From Anatilimnocola aggregata (lineage in GTDB: Bacteria > Planctomycetota > Planctomycetia > Pirellulales > Pirellulaceae), in NCBI RefSeq assembly GCF_007747655.1, contig NZ_CP036274.1:1550001-1614000 (forward strand): DNA of 64,000 nucleotides. The letters are read 5' to 3'. The notes beneath the pieces were generated by a model. That model made no database searches and was not told the origin of the DNA. It saw only the letters and a list, made by a program, of their open reading frames with translations. The position numbers were made by a program, and so were the translations under genes. Of this stretch, positions 38,018 through 46,924 are shown piece by piece. Numbering within the stretch: the first letter of the stretch is position 1; the number at the start of each line of letters is the position of its first letter.

Positions 38018-38739
38018 TCGGAACTCCGCAGATGATCGATTTCTTCATAGTAGGGATAGCTATCGAGCCAAGAGCCAAGCCATTGCACATAGGCGATGAG
38101 CGCCAGGCCGCGCCGATTCGGCTGATCCGGTGCGCCTTCGAACAGCCACGGATAGTCCGGCATCGGCGAATCGGTCGAGACTAAGGAGGGCTTGAAAAAG
38201 TGGACTGCGTGCCAGTCGTTACTGCGCCGGCCACCTTCGCGGCTCAGGTCGGGGCCGACGCGGCGAGTGCCAAACATCACGGGCCGCTGCAGTTCGTTTT
38301 GATACTCTTCGGTCTTGGCAACGGGTCCGAAGCGGAGCGACTCATTGGATACAGGACGCACAAACTGACTATGGCAATGCCAGCAACCTTCGCCCACATA
38401 AACCTGACGACCTAAACGGAGCGCTTCGGCGGAAGTGAGGACCACTTGTTCTTCGAGCTTGGCGTTGTCGGCTATCAGTGCTGCGCGCACATCAGCGGTG
38501 GCATCGGCGGGGATCTCTTTGGGTTCCGGCAGTTCGCCGAACGCCTTAAGGAACGCTTCCGGATAGCGATCCTGCAGATTGCGAAACTGACGAACGAGTC
38601 GCGGGTTGACTACTTGTTCGGCGGTCTTTTCGGGCAGGTCTTTGTACATCATCATCGGCAAGGCACCGTTGCTGACGAACGCGAAGACAAAGAAGCCAAT
38701 TCCCGCAATGAACAGAATGCCTGTTTTGCTTTCGAACAT
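38014..38739 (-). CDS. ccoO: cbb3-type cytochrome c oxidase subunit II (CcoO), monoheme
   Basis: Membrane-anchored cytochrome c of 241 residues that passes electrons to the CcoN core. One N-terminal helix (residues 6-28), a single heme motif C119-W-H-C122-H123 in GEGCWHCHSQFVRPV, then the family segments RVGPDLSREGGRRSNDWH and DSPMPDYPWLF with the Met ligand. Length fits the family. The next gene, CcoN, is 57 bases upstream on the same strand. Confidence 0.93.
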   Translation of the reverse strand: MFESKTGILFIAGIGFFVFAFVSNGALPMMMYKDLPEKTAEQVVNPRLVRQFRNLQDRYPEAFLKAFGELPEPKEIPADATADVRAALIADNAKLEEQVVLTSAEALRLGRQVYVGEGCWHCHSQFVRPVSNESLRFGPVAKTEEYQNELQRPVMFGTRRVGPDLSREGGRRSNDWHAVHFFKPSLVSTDSPMPDYPWLFEGAPDQPNRRGLALIAYVQWLGSWLDSYPYYEEIDHLRSSE

Positions 38740-38795
38740 CGACTAGAGTCCACCCAAGGAGTGCATTGATCCGGGAACTGGATTGCTTCGGAAGC

Positions 38796-40286
38796 TCAGC
38801 TACCGAGCACGACGACGGAAGTGCTGTCGCTGCTGGTCGGTTGCGTGACTTCGCCGCGAACAGTCATGGTCAGGTTGTAGAGAAAACAGAGCAGCCCGCC
38901 GAACATCATGAAGCCCGCAAAGGCACGCACGATCCAGAAGGGCTGCGAGCCGTTGGTCGACACTTCCCAAGGTTGCATCGAGGCCCAGTAATAACCTTGG
39001 AACACGCCAGCCAACGTAAGGTCCAAAAACATGATGAAGAGCCCCACGGCCGAGAGCCAGTAGTGCCATTCGATCAATGTGCGGCTGTACCACTCGCGCT
39101 TGAGCAGGAGCGGAATCAGGTAAGTCATGATGCCGAAGAGCCAGAGCGTAAACACGCCAAACATCACCAGGTGAGCATGCCCCACGACCCAGTCGGTGAA
39201 GTGAATCAACTTCTGAAAGGTCAGCGTGACTTGCAACGCGCATTGAAAGCAGGTGATGAAGTAAAACACCATGCCGGTATAGAAGTAGCGAATCGGCAGG
39301 TTGTCGATGAAGGCACGACCTCGGCCCCACAAGGTGCCGAAGAAGTTGATCACGACCGTCGCCACAACCAGTTCGACCGCAATCGTCGAGATCACTGCTC
39401 CATACTGCAAGAACATCGGAATCGGCGTGTAGAGGAAATGGTGAATGCCTTGCAACGGATAGAAGAAGGCGAGCCCCCAGAAACCCACCAGCGACAGACC
39501 GTGGCTCCAGATCGGCTTCTTCAGCATGATCGGGACGAAGTAGTACATCAGGCCCCAACCCAACGGCGTCACGAACAGCCCGACGAGATCGTGAATGAAT
39601 AGCCCGCCAATCGCGCCGGCGCTTGTTCCTGCGACTGTGTACTCGGGCAGGAGATTGCCCATCGCCACGGTGAGTGGTGTCCAGACAAACATCGCCATGA
39701 AGTACCACAAGCTGACATACATGGGCCCCTTGGTGCGGGCAATCGGCATCATGAAGTTGTACGCAACGAGCAGCAGACCGACGAGCGAAAGAGGATCGAT
39801 CCAGAAGGGAGTTTCGCCCCATTCCAAACCTTGGGCGCCGAGACCCATCGGCAGGTGATACGTCTTGGCAAGGTACATGACCCAAGGTTGATCTTGAAAC
39901 GTTGGGCCCAGGATGATGCCCGCCGCCGTGCTCAAGACGACGAATTGCCAGGCAAAGAAGATGAAGTACGACAGTTTGCGGCTGGCGACCGGGTGAAAGG
40001 TAAGTCGCGGAATGGCCCAGTGAATCGTCCCCAGGAACGCGTTCGCCAAAAAGCCATAGGCGATGGCATTCGTGTGGAGCATGCGCCAGCGACCGGGCGA
40101 AAAGAGCTCGATGCCGCTAAGCGGATTCGCCTTGATCAACTGGAACGCCATCAGGATGCCAGCGAGCATCGAGATCGTCAGGAATGACAGCGCCATGTAG
40201 TAGTACCACATGATCAGTCTGTCATCGACAAGTTCTTCGTGCCGGGGCGCTGATTCAGTCGGTGCAGCCAGTGCAGTCATGTTCAC
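38796..40286 (-). CDS. ccoN: cbb3-type cytochrome c oxidase subunit I (CcoN)
   Basis: Catalytic heme-copper subunit of 496 residues with 12 or so helices, reducing O2 to water and pumping protons at low oxygen. All expected metal ligands are seen: His71 (low-spin heme), His232, His282 and His283 (CuB), and His370 and His372 (hemes b3 and b). Tyr276 is at the position of the cross-linked tyrosine, six residues before the CuB His pair. Its start overlaps the preceding gene's stop (ATGA, 40283-40286). Confidence 0.95.
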   Translation of the reverse strand: MNMTALAAPTESAPRHEELVDDRLIMWYYYMALSFLTISMLAGILMAFQLIKANPLSGIELFSPGRWRMLHTNAIAYGFLANAFLGTIHWAIPRLTFHPVASRKLSYFIFFAWQFVVLSTAAGIILGPTFQDQPWVMYLAKTYHLPMGLGAQGLEWGETPFWIDPLSLVGLLLVAYNFMMPIARTKGPMYVSLWYFMAMFVWTPLTVAMGNLLPEYTVAGTSAGAIGGLFIHDLVGLFVTPLGWGLMYYFVPIMLKKPIWSHGLSLVGFWGLAFFYPLQGIHHFLYTPIPMFLQYGAVISTIAVELVVATVVINFFGTLWGRGRAFIDNLPIRYFYTGMVFYFITCFQCALQVTLTFQKLIHFTDWVVGHAHLVMFGVFTLWLFGIMTYLIPLLLKREWYSRTLIEWHYWLSAVGLFIMFLDLTLAGVFQGYYWASMQPWEVSTNGSQPFWIVRAFAGFMMFGGLLCFLYNLTMTVRGEVTQPTSSDSTSVVVLGS

Positions 40287-40921
40287 TTCGTCCGAGCTTG
40301 ATATGGTTCAAATTTGCCGAGCGGATACACCAGCGCCATCGTCCAGCCAAAGACCAGGTGGGTGAGCACTGCGACCCAAATCGGCAGATGTTCCGGGTTC
40401 ACGATCCAGTTGCCGCCGAACAGGGCTGGCTGCAACCAGGAGAGAATCAGATAGAAGTTGATGAGCCAGATCGCCAGCGACAAAACCGTGGCAATTGCGA
40501 GTCGCTTGGCCAGCCCACCCCCATTCGCAAAGCGGGTAAGGATGATTTGAAAGGGGATGCCGAGAAACATCCCAGTGGCGATGTACAGACAGCAACCGAA
40601 AATGAGAATCAAGCCGTCAGGCAGCGGCTCGAGTGCTCGTTCGCCTAGCCCAAACGTGAGATAAATTTTAATGAGTTGCAGCGGATGCTGATCCGGCGCG
40701 CCGAAGAGAACCGAGCCAACCACGTTGAAGGCCAGGCTGACGAGCGCCGCGATCATTCCCAGAAAGAAGCCGGCGGTTGCGTAGTAGGTTAAGTAGAAGC
40801 CGCGGGACCACTCGCGCGATGCCGGTGTTTCGTTTTCCACGGCTTCGGCTTCTAACTGAGCAACGCGGCCGCGTAACTCGGTTAGCTCTTGCAAGATGGT
40901 CTGAAGATTCTGTTCGGTCAT
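40283..40921 (-). CDS. Membrane protein of the cbb3 operon with N-terminal coiled coil
   Basis: Protein of 212 residues, family not recognised. Residues about 4-30 form a short coiled coil (LQTILQELTELRGRVAQLEAEA); the rest has four hydrophobic helices. The gene ends in a 4-base overlap with ccoN and follows the diheme lipoprotein by 61 bases. A role in oxidase assembly or anchoring is likely from position only. Confidence 0.72.
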   Translation of the reverse strand: MTEQNLQTILQELTELRGRVAQLEAEAVENETPASREWSRGFYLTYYATAGFFLGMIAALVSLAFNVVGSVLFGAPDQHPLQLIKIYLTFGLGERALEPLPDGLILIFGCCLYIATGMFLGIPFQIILTRFANGGGLAKRLAIATVLSLAIWLINFYLILSWLQPALFGGNWIVNPEHLPIWVAVLTHLVFGWTMALVYPLGKFEPYQARTK

Positions 40922-40982
40922 GGCGAGTCGTTGTTACGGAAGGGATGGCTCTGAAAGGACACTTCGAGCGAAGGTGAAACTG

Positions 40983-42110
40983 CTATTCGCTGGGGGCCGC
41001 GGCGGGCTCCACTGGTTGAGCCTTCAACTGCTCGCGAATCTCCGCGTCGATCACATCCATGGGCAAGGGCTGACCATTCGCCACACTGTTCACGAAGTGC
41101 GAAAGGTGCCAGATGGTATCGCTGCGTTGGGTCTCGGTTTCGCCTTTGTTCGCATCGGGCTGAGCGAAGGCGGGCATCGGAGTGCCATTGATACCAGAGT
41201 AGATTCGGCGATAGATATCGATCGGACGACCGCCACCGTGGAGCGTGCCCGTGGTGAGGTCCGCTGCACGCGCAACGCGGCCCCAATCATCTTTGCCGAT
41301 GTTTCCCGTCTTGATGCCGCGCCCATCATGTCCGTGGCACTTGTAGCAGTTGAGTTGCACAAAGGCCTTCGCGCCAGCGGCAATTGTCTCCTCGCTGGGA
41401 GTTATTTCTCGTGTCAGCGGGCGTACGATCTGTTGCTCTGCTTCGTCCCAAGATAGGGCAATTCCCTGAGCCTGTTCGGCGACGATGGCTGGAACGACAT
41501 CGTCTTCTTCGGTGAGATCAGCCTGCGCGACCTGTCCCAGCCGATATTCAAGTTCGCCGCGTGAACTGAGCAGCATGACGTAGTCAATCACGGCTTCAAG
41601 ATCGTCCTCCGTCATCCATGGGAACGAAGGCATGCTCGTCCCTTTCGCTCCACGACGAAGGACACGCTGCAGATCAGTTCGCCGAGGCTTTACACCACGC
41701 GGAGTGCTTGTGAATTTGAACTTACCTAAGCGATAGTCGCGCGGGGGAGGATCGAGGTACTTCGCCGCGGGACCTTGGCCGTCGCCGGTCACGCCGTGAC
41801 AACCGGCACACTGATTGAGATAAACGGCCTGACCGTGTTGCAGGTGTCCCCGATCTTCGCGCTCGATTAGCTTCGGCTGCGGAGCATCCGCAGGCTGTTC
41901 CTCAGCAGGCGCGACCGCGAGAAACTTCGGAAAGCGAGCCGTGCCAAAGTAGTCTTCCAGACTGGCTTGAATCTGCTGTTGATGCTTCGCAGGAAGCTGC
42001 TGCAGATCAACGCGCGACGTGTATTTTAACTCGACTGGTGCACCACAGCCGGACATGAGCATCGTCGCCACCGCAACGCAGGTCGCAATCCTACTACTTC
42101 CCAATAACAT
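40983..42110 (-). CDS. Diheme c-type cytochrome lipoprotein
   Basis: Exported lipoprotein of 375 residues (lipobox LMSGC, Cys22) with two cytochrome c domains: CAGCH at 101-105 with Met160 in GTSMPSF as the likely axial ligand, and CYKCH at 255-259 with the Met in GTPMPAF. It belongs with the oxidase genes downstream and would carry electrons to CcoO/CcoN, taking the place usually held by CcoP. The start ATG 42110 is followed directly by the signal. Confidence 0.85.
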   Translation of the reverse strand: MLLGSSRIATCVAVATMLMSGCGAPVELKYTSRVDLQQLPAKHQQQIQASLEDYFGTARFPKFLAVAPAEEQPADAPQPKLIEREDRGHLQHGQAVYLNQCAGCHGVTGDGQGPAAKYLDPPPRDYRLGKFKFTSTPRGVKPRRTDLQRVLRRGAKGTSMPSFPWMTEDDLEAVIDYVMLLSSRGELEYRLGQVAQADLTEEDDVVPAIVAEQAQGIALSWDEAEQQIVRPLTREITPSEETIAAGAKAFVQLNCYKCHGHDGRGIKTGNIGKDDWGRVARAADLTTGTLHGGGRPIDIYRRIYSGINGTPMPAFAQPDANKGETETQRSDTIWHLSHFVNSVANGQPLPMDVIDAEIREQLKAQPVEPAAAPSE

Positions 42111-42180
42111 CTACGTTCACTCGCTCGCTTCAAAAAATGCGTGTCAATATCGAGAGGAATTCGCTGGTTGTACTTTCGTG

Positions 42181-42630
42181 TTACTTCGACTCGCGCATTT
42201 GCTTATGGCATTGCACGCAACTCACCGTGAGTTGATTGAAACCCAGAGTGACCCCTTCGATGTTATCTTTGTTGGCTTGGCGAATGATTTCGTCGAGCGA
42301 CATGTCGAAGGCCTGCAACTGGCCGCGATAACCTGGATTTCGGCCACGCATAAACGCCTCGATTTTGCCTAGGCTTCGCATGGTCTGCGCGCTCTGAGCA
42401 ATCTTGTCGCAGTCTCCCGAGGCAATTCCCTCGAGGATGTGCCTGGAGAAATCGAGCTTCTTCTTCATCCAGAAGCTGACCGGTTCACCTTGGTGCATTT
42501 CAGTAGTTGCACTGGGCTTTGTTGCTTCCTTGTCGGAAGCTGGCGTCTGAGCAAGCGTCAATCCATAGGCCGCACAGATTGAAACAAAACCAACTACGAA
42601 GTAAATCATTCGTCCGATCGTGCTCTTCAT
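42181..42630 (-). CDS. Periplasmic cytochrome c, single C-terminal CxxCH (cytochrome c'-like)
   Basis: Exported protein of about 149 residues. Start ATG 42630 has GAGG at the right distance, and begins a signal peptide (MIYFVVGFVSICAAYGLTLA); upstream codons to 42792 are not protein-like. The heme motif CVQCH lies only nine residues from the C-terminus, preceded by four helices, as in cytochrome c' and c556 families. These bind NO or O2 or act in electron transfer. First gene of the oxidase operon. Confidence 0.8.
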   Translation of the reverse strand: MKSTIGRMIYFVVGFVSICAAYGLTLAQTPASDKEATKPSATTEMHQGEPVSFWMKKKLDFSRHILEGIASGDCDKIAQSAQTMRSLGKIEAFMRGRNPGYRGQLQAFDMSLDEIIRQANKDNIEGVTLGFNQLTVSCVQCHKQMRESK

Positions 42631-42680
42631 AAGTTGACCTCGGTGATGGAGAGGAAAATCGCTGTCGGCGAGCGCGTAAA

Positions 42681-42696
42681 TGCATTTCCCGAGCCA
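42681..42696 (-). promoter_or_regulatory. Candidate sigma54 promoter of the oxidase operon
   Basis: On the minus strand TGGCTC-GGGAA-ATGCA: the -24 GG and -12 GC are separated by exactly 10 bases as in sigma54 promoters, with two mismatches to TGGCAC-N5-TTGCA. It lies about 50 bases upstream of the cytochrome start at 42630. Confidence 0.5.
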
Positions 42697-42868
42697 AACG
42701 CAGAAAACACCAAGAGCGTGCTTCAGCTCTAAGAGAACCGTTGCCTGACCGAAATCCGTGCAACGGTGACAGCTGAGGGTAAAATTTGCCATTTTCAGCT
42801 GAAATCGAAGTCTCGATCCGTGTACTCACGACGCCTGCGGGCTCGATGCGAACGAAACTTGCACACAT

Positions 42869-42896
42869 TTCGGTTGATCTGTTTGCACAAACCGAA
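42869..42896. promoter_or_regulatory. Inverted repeat, possible regulator binding site
   Basis: TTCGGTT-N14-AACCGAA, seven paired bases per arm, in the divergent region 170-210 bases upstream of the candidate sigma54 site. The distance suits an activator site, but the regulator is unknown. Confidence 0.4.
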
Positions 42897-42928
42897 GGGA
42901 CACTGTCTTTCTCGATCTCGAATCACAG

Positions 42929-42946
42929 GCGCGCGAATTCGCACGC
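42929..42946. promoter_or_regulatory. Palindrome shared with the uspA upstream region (copy 1)
   Basis: Reads CGTGCGA-AT-TCGCGCG on the minus strand, with a perfect core GCGAATTCGC. A near copy lies at 49598-49615. It is 230-250 bases upstream of the candidate sigma54 site, a plausible enhancer distance. Confidence 0.5.
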
Positions 42947-43150
42947 TTTTGGAGTCGCAAGCGCGCGGTTCGGGTTGATTTGCTTACTCGATGCGCCATC
43001 TCGTCGAACCAATGCGGCTCAGATAGCATTATTTGGCACTCGGCACACCGGTTGCCAAGCTACGTCGCTGCGTCGTCGCTGCTCGCTGGTGCGGTCTGCG
43101 ATGTTGCGGTGTGTCTGTCCGAGTTACTTTCCTTTTGCCGCACAATCAGA

Positions 43151-44302
43151 ATGACCGCCTTTCTTCGCTATCAAGAGTTGCAAAGGTATGTTGGCTGGAC
43201 AGACGTCGATTCCGAGCGTGTCCAATCGGTAGGGCCGCTCCTTGCCAGCGCCTTCGGACTACTGATCGATGACTTTTATGCGGAGATTGAGCATCATCCC
43301 GACGCCAGTAAAGTCATCACTGGTGGTGCAGAACAGATTTCTCGCCTCAAGCGAAGCTTGCACCGCTGGCTGGAGGAGCTTTTCTCCGGCAAATACGACC
43401 GAGAGTACGTCGAACGGCGCTGGCGAGTGGGGCACCGTCACGTCGATATCGGGCTCAGCCAGGTTTATACCAATGTCGCTCTTTCGCGGCTCCGACACGG
43501 CCTGCTACGGACCCTGGAAGATCGCTGGGAGCGAACTCCAGCCGAGCTATTGGCCTGCCGTGGATCGCTGAATTCCCTCCTGGACCTGGACTTGGCGATT
43601 ATCGAAGATGCCTATCAGACGGAGTATCAGCGCAGGCAAGCCACCGCGGAACGACTCGCCACCATTGGGAAAGTAGCGGGCGGAATCGCTCACGAACTGC
43701 GCAATCCGCTTAACGTGGTGAAGACTTCTGTTTACTTTTTACTGAACGCCCGGGATCCTTCCGAGGAGAAGAAGCGTGTTCACCTCGAGCGAATCGAGCG
43801 ACAAGTCGGACTCGCGGACAGTGTAATTACTGCCCTGAACGACTTCGCTCGCCTGCCAACTCCAGAATTGCAGCCTGTCGAAATCGAGGCCTGTTTGCGA
43901 GATGTGCTCGACCTGGTTTGCTTGCCAACCAATATCCAACAGGAGTGGCATATTGCTAGCTCGGGACTCAAGATGCTGGGAGATCGCTCGCAACTGGGCA
44001 TCGTGTTTGGGAACTTAATTCGCAACGCCCGCGATGCCATGCCTCAAGGAGGAACCCTTCGATTCTATATTGCCGTCGAAAGTGAAATGGCGACGATCCG
44101 ATTTCAGGATACCGGTAAAGGAATTCCGCCGGAACACGTCCAGCATATCTTTGAGCCGCTCTATTCCACTAAGGCGAAAGGGATCGGGCTAGGGTTATCG
44201 ATCTCACGCGATATTGTCGATCGGCATCAAGGCACGCTCACCGTCGCCACCGAACCGAATGCCGGTTGCAGCTTCTACGTCCGTTTGCCAGCCGCTCGGT
44301 GA
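43151..44302 (+). CDS. Globin-coupled sensor histidine kinase
   Basis: Cytoplasmic kinase of 383 residues sensing O2 or another heme ligand. Residues 1 to about 150 are a globin-coupled sensor domain; His97 in the motif HVDIGL is at the proximal heme-ligand position. Then a HisKA region with HELRNPL (His181) and an ATPase domain with NLIRNARDAM, DTGKGIP and GIGLGLS. The ATG at 43151 is taken since earlier codons are not globin-like. The architecture and length are like AfGcHK of Anaeromyxobacter. It heads a gene set of five phosphorelay proteins and is divergent from the cbb3 oxidase operon. Confidence 0.9.
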   Translation: MTAFLRYQELQRYVGWTDVDSERVQSVGPLLASAFGLLIDDFYAEIEHHPDASKVITGGAEQISRLKRSLHRWLEELFSGKYDREYVERRWRVGHRHVDIGLSQVYTNVALSRLRHGLLRTLEDRWERTPAELLACRGSLNSLLDLDLAIIEDAYQTEYQRRQATAERLATIGKVAGGIAHELRNPLNVVKTSVYFLLNARDPSEEKKRVHLERIERQVGLADSVITALNDFARLPTPELQPVEIEACLRDVLDLVCLPTNIQQEWHIASSGLKMLGDRSQLGIVFGNLIRNARDAMPQGGTLRFYIAVESEMATIRFQDTGKGIPPEHVQHIFEPLYSTKAKGIGLGLSISRDIVDRHQGTLTVATEPNAGCSFYVRLPAAR

Positions 44303-44319
44303 CCAATGGGTGAACTGTC

Positions 44320-45069
44320 ATGAACACTAAGAACTCACGGCTGCTGATTGTTGATGACGAAGCAGACACCTGCGCCAATTTGGCGGACATTTTTGGCGAG
44401 TTGGGCTTCCATGTCGACACCGCCAACCATGGCGTTGCCGCGCTTGAACTCGTGACAACTCAGCCGCCTTACGACATTGTGCTGCTCGATTTACGCATGC
44501 CCGGCATGGATGGCCTGGAGCTTTATCGACGAATCAAGCAGATCTCGGCAGGGACCGTCGCGTTGATCGTAACTGCTTATGCCAGCAGCGACACCGCGAA
44601 AACCGCGATCGCTGCAGGTGCGCGGCATGTGATCTCGAAGCCTGTTAGTATTGCGAAGCTAATCGGACTAGTGGAGTCCGCCATGAATAGTCCACTGCTG
44701 CTTGTTGTCGATGACGATCATGATCTGTGTGACAATCTCTGGGACATCTTTCACAGAGTTGGCTACCGCATTCACCTGGCGCACGATATCGATGCGGCGA
44801 GCCTAACGCTGCAGAATTGCAGTTTTCAGGTGGTTCTGCTCGATATGAAATTGCCGAGCGGCGAAGGCTCCAGTGTCTTGAAGGTGGTTAGAGCCACCAA
44901 TCCGCAAGCTCGCACCATTGTCATTACGGGTTGCGCGAACGACCAGGAGATTCGCGTGCAACAAGCACTCAGGGAAGGGGCTGCTGCGGTGGCCTACAAA
45001 CCGTTCGACGTCCCTGTCCTGCTGGAAATGGTTACAGCCAACCTGCATCCATTCGGTGACAAATCATGA
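44320..45069 (+). CDS. Tandem-receiver response regulator
   Basis: Protein of 249 residues made only of two receiver domains. Phosphoacceptors are Asp57 (LLDLRMPG) and Asp175 (LLDMKLPS), each with the DD/DDD pocket (residues 12-13, 131-133) and a later Lys (KP at 107-108). This matches the two-receiver partner of AfGcHK, phosphorylated at Asp52 and Asp169. It lies 17 bases after the globin kinase and overlaps the next gene by 4 bases (45066-45069). No output domain, so it passes phosphate on. Confidence 0.9.
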   Translation: MNTKNSRLLIVDDEADTCANLADIFGELGFHVDTANHGVAALELVTTQPPYDIVLLDLRMPGMDGLELYRRIKQISAGTVALIVTAYASSDTAKTAIAAGARHVISKPVSIAKLIGLVESAMNSPLLLVVDDDHDLCDNLWDIFHRVGYRIHLAHDIDAASLTLQNCSFQVVLLDMKLPSGEGSSVLKVVRATNPQARTIVITGCANDQEIRVQQALREGAAAVAYKPFDVPVLLEMVTANLHPFGDKS

Positions 45070-46478
45070 AGCGGTTTCAGCCAGGAGCCAAGCTTACCAC
45101 CGCGCGAGTTTTCGTGGTTGACGATGACGAGGATACTCGCAACAACCTGCGCGATATTCTCGAACTGGATGGCTACGAGATCGAAGACGCCTCTTGCATC
45201 AGCCAGCTTTTTGCCTTGCCGGGGTGGGATACCGTTTCTCTGATCCTGCTGGATCGTAAACTTCCAGACGGCACCCCCGAAGACGTGCTGCCGCAGATCA
45301 AGCAGAAAGCTCCCCAGGCGAGCGTGATCATCATCACCGGTTACGCGGATGTTGCAGCTGCTGTGTCGGCACTACGAATGGGTGCGGCAGACTACATCAT
45401 CAAGCCCGTGAACGCCGGTGCTCTGCGCGCGAGTCTGCGGCGGGAATTGGAGCATCAGCAGTCCGAGCGGCAATTGGGCGCCCTATTCGAAAACGCGTTG
45501 GACGGTCTCGTCATTTTCGATCGTCAAGGCCACATCGTTGACGCGAATCCGGCCGCATGCTCAATCCTGGGCACCTCACGCGAACAACTGCTGGACCAGG
45601 ACTTGCAATCGCCGCTTACCTGCAGCGCATTCGATCCAGCAATGCAGGGATCACTCTGCAAACCCGCTAATCTCCGCGGCGAAAGTCGACTGAAGTGTCA
45701 CAACGGCAACGAAGTTCAGGTGGAGCATCAGGTGACTTATGATTTCTCGCCAGGATTGAATCTCATCTCCATTCGCGATGTGACGGATCGCAAGCGCTCC
45801 GAGCAACGCGCATTGCAGGCGGAGCGATTAGCGGCGATTGGAGAAACAATGACGGCGCTGGCTCACGAAAGTCGTAACGCGCTGCAGCGCGGCTCTGCGT
45901 GCCTCGAGATGCTGGCGCTTGAAGTCGAAGACCGCCCCGTTGCGCTGGATTTGGTGGCACGAGCCCAGAAAGCCCAGCAGCAACTGCGGCAACTGTATGA
46001 AGAGGTTCGGCAGTGGGCCGCTCCGATCAATCTGCAACTACAAGCCGTGGAATTGTGCGACGTGTGGCGTGAGGCGTGGCACCAGGTTACTCAAGTGCAT
46101 CTCGGAAAACGGCTTAAGCTCGTCGAGTTCGTCGAAAGCAAATCCAATTGTCGAATCGATCCGAACAAGTTCTCGCAGGTTTTTCGCAATATCTTTGAGA
46201 ACGCCGTGGAAGTATCGCCCGACGCTGGCGTGATTGAATTGAAGTGCAAGGTCAACGAAGCGAAGGAACTGACGGTGTCGATCCTCGATCATGGTCCTGG
46301 ACTCTCTGCGGAACAGGCCGTGCGATTGTTCGAACCATTCTTTACCACAAAGACAAAAGGGACCGGCCTGGGACTTGCTATCGCTAAACGTTTGATTCAG
46401 GCCCATGCAGGTGAGATCTCCGCGTCGTCGCCAGGCGGCGCTTGCATCGAAATTACCATTCCCCGAGGCATGGTATGA
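45066..46478 (+). CDS. Hybrid protein: receiver, PAS and histidine kinase
   Basis: Protein of 470 residues. Receiver domain at 14-125 with Asp63 (LLDRKLPDG); PAS domain at about 138-240 (GLVIFDRQGHIVDANPAA); HisKA with His267 in ALAHESRNALQ; ATPase domain with DHGPGLSAEQA and GTGLGLAIAK. The PAS may sense a small ligand or redox change. No membrane helix. It overlaps both neighbours by 4 bases, so the relay genes are translationally coupled. Confidence 0.9.
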   Translation: MKRFQPGAKLTTARVFVVDDDEDTRNNLRDILELDGYEIEDASCISQLFALPGWDTVSLILLDRKLPDGTPEDVLPQIKQKAPQASVIIITGYADVAAAVSALRMGAADYIIKPVNAGALRASLRRELEHQQSERQLGALFENALDGLVIFDRQGHIVDANPAACSILGTSREQLLDQDLQSPLTCSAFDPAMQGSLCKPANLRGESRLKCHNGNEVQVEHQVTYDFSPGLNLISIRDVTDRKRSEQRALQAERLAAIGETMTALAHESRNALQRGSACLEMLALEVEDRPVALDLVARAQKAQQQLRQLYEEVRQWAAPINLQLQAVELCDVWREAWHQVTQVHLGKRLKLVEFVESKSNCRIDPNKFSQVFRNIFENAVEVSPDAGVIELKCKVNEAKELTVSILDHGPGLSAEQAVRLFEPFFTTKTKGTGLGLAIAKRLIQAHAGEISASSPGGACIEITIPRGMV

Positions 46479-46918
46479 CGATTCGCTTGCGAATTGCGAT
46501 CGCCGACGACGAAGCCGATATGCGCGACTTCCTGGCCCGCATGCTGCCTCGTTGTGGCCACGAGGTAGTTTCCAGCGCCAAGACCGGTTTGCAACTCGTC
46601 GAGGATTGTCGTCGCGTTGTGCCTGATCTGGTCATCACCGATATCAAGATGCCGGAACTCGACGGCATCGAAGCTTCGACGCTGATTAATCGCGAGCGGC
46701 CGGTGCCAGTGATACTTATCTCGGCGTATCATGACCCTGTTCTCCTCGCGCGTGCCGCCAACGATCACGCCCTGGGATACCTGGTCAAGCCGATCACGTT
46801 TGCCGATCTGCAGCCCGCAATCGACCTAGCGATGGAACGTTTTAACGAGCTGCAGTCTCGATCCACTGGTGATCGCATATCACCGGATTCAGCTCCCACC
46901 TGCCAGCCCAAGCAATGA
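46475..46918 (+). CDS. Single-receiver response regulator
   Basis: Protein of about 147 residues. The ATG at 46475 overlaps the TGA of the preceding kinase. A receiver domain at 5-125 has DDE at 11-13, Asp56 (ITDIKMP) and Lys near residue 107 (LVKPIT). The last 25 residues are polar and unstructured with no ANTAR or DNA-binding domain seen. It may link the hybrid kinase to the sigma54 activator; this is inferred from position. Confidence 0.85.
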   Translation: MTIRLRIAIADDEADMRDFLARMLPRCGHEVVSSAKTGLQLVEDCRRVVPDLVITDIKMPELDGIEASTLINRERPVPVILISAYHDPVLLARAANDHALGYLVKPITFADLQPAIDLAMERFNELQSRSTGDRISPDSAPTCQPKQ

Positions 46919-46924
46919 TCAGTC

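Larger units (their letters stand above)
42631..43150. promoter_or_regulatory. Divergent control region between oxidase operon and globin kinase
   Basis: About 520 bases between the minus-strand cytochrome genes and the plus-strand phosphorelay. It holds a sigma54-like site (42681-42696), an inverted repeat (42869-42896) and a palindrome shared with the uspA upstream region (42929-42946). No gene is supported; the frame open from 42980 into the kinase does not look coding. Confidence 0.6.

Noticed and set aside
38800-39885. Minus-strand frame of 361 codons overlapping ccoN
   Set aside because: It is the alternative frame of the well supported ccoN gene; Arg/Leu/His-rich with no membrane helices or domain.
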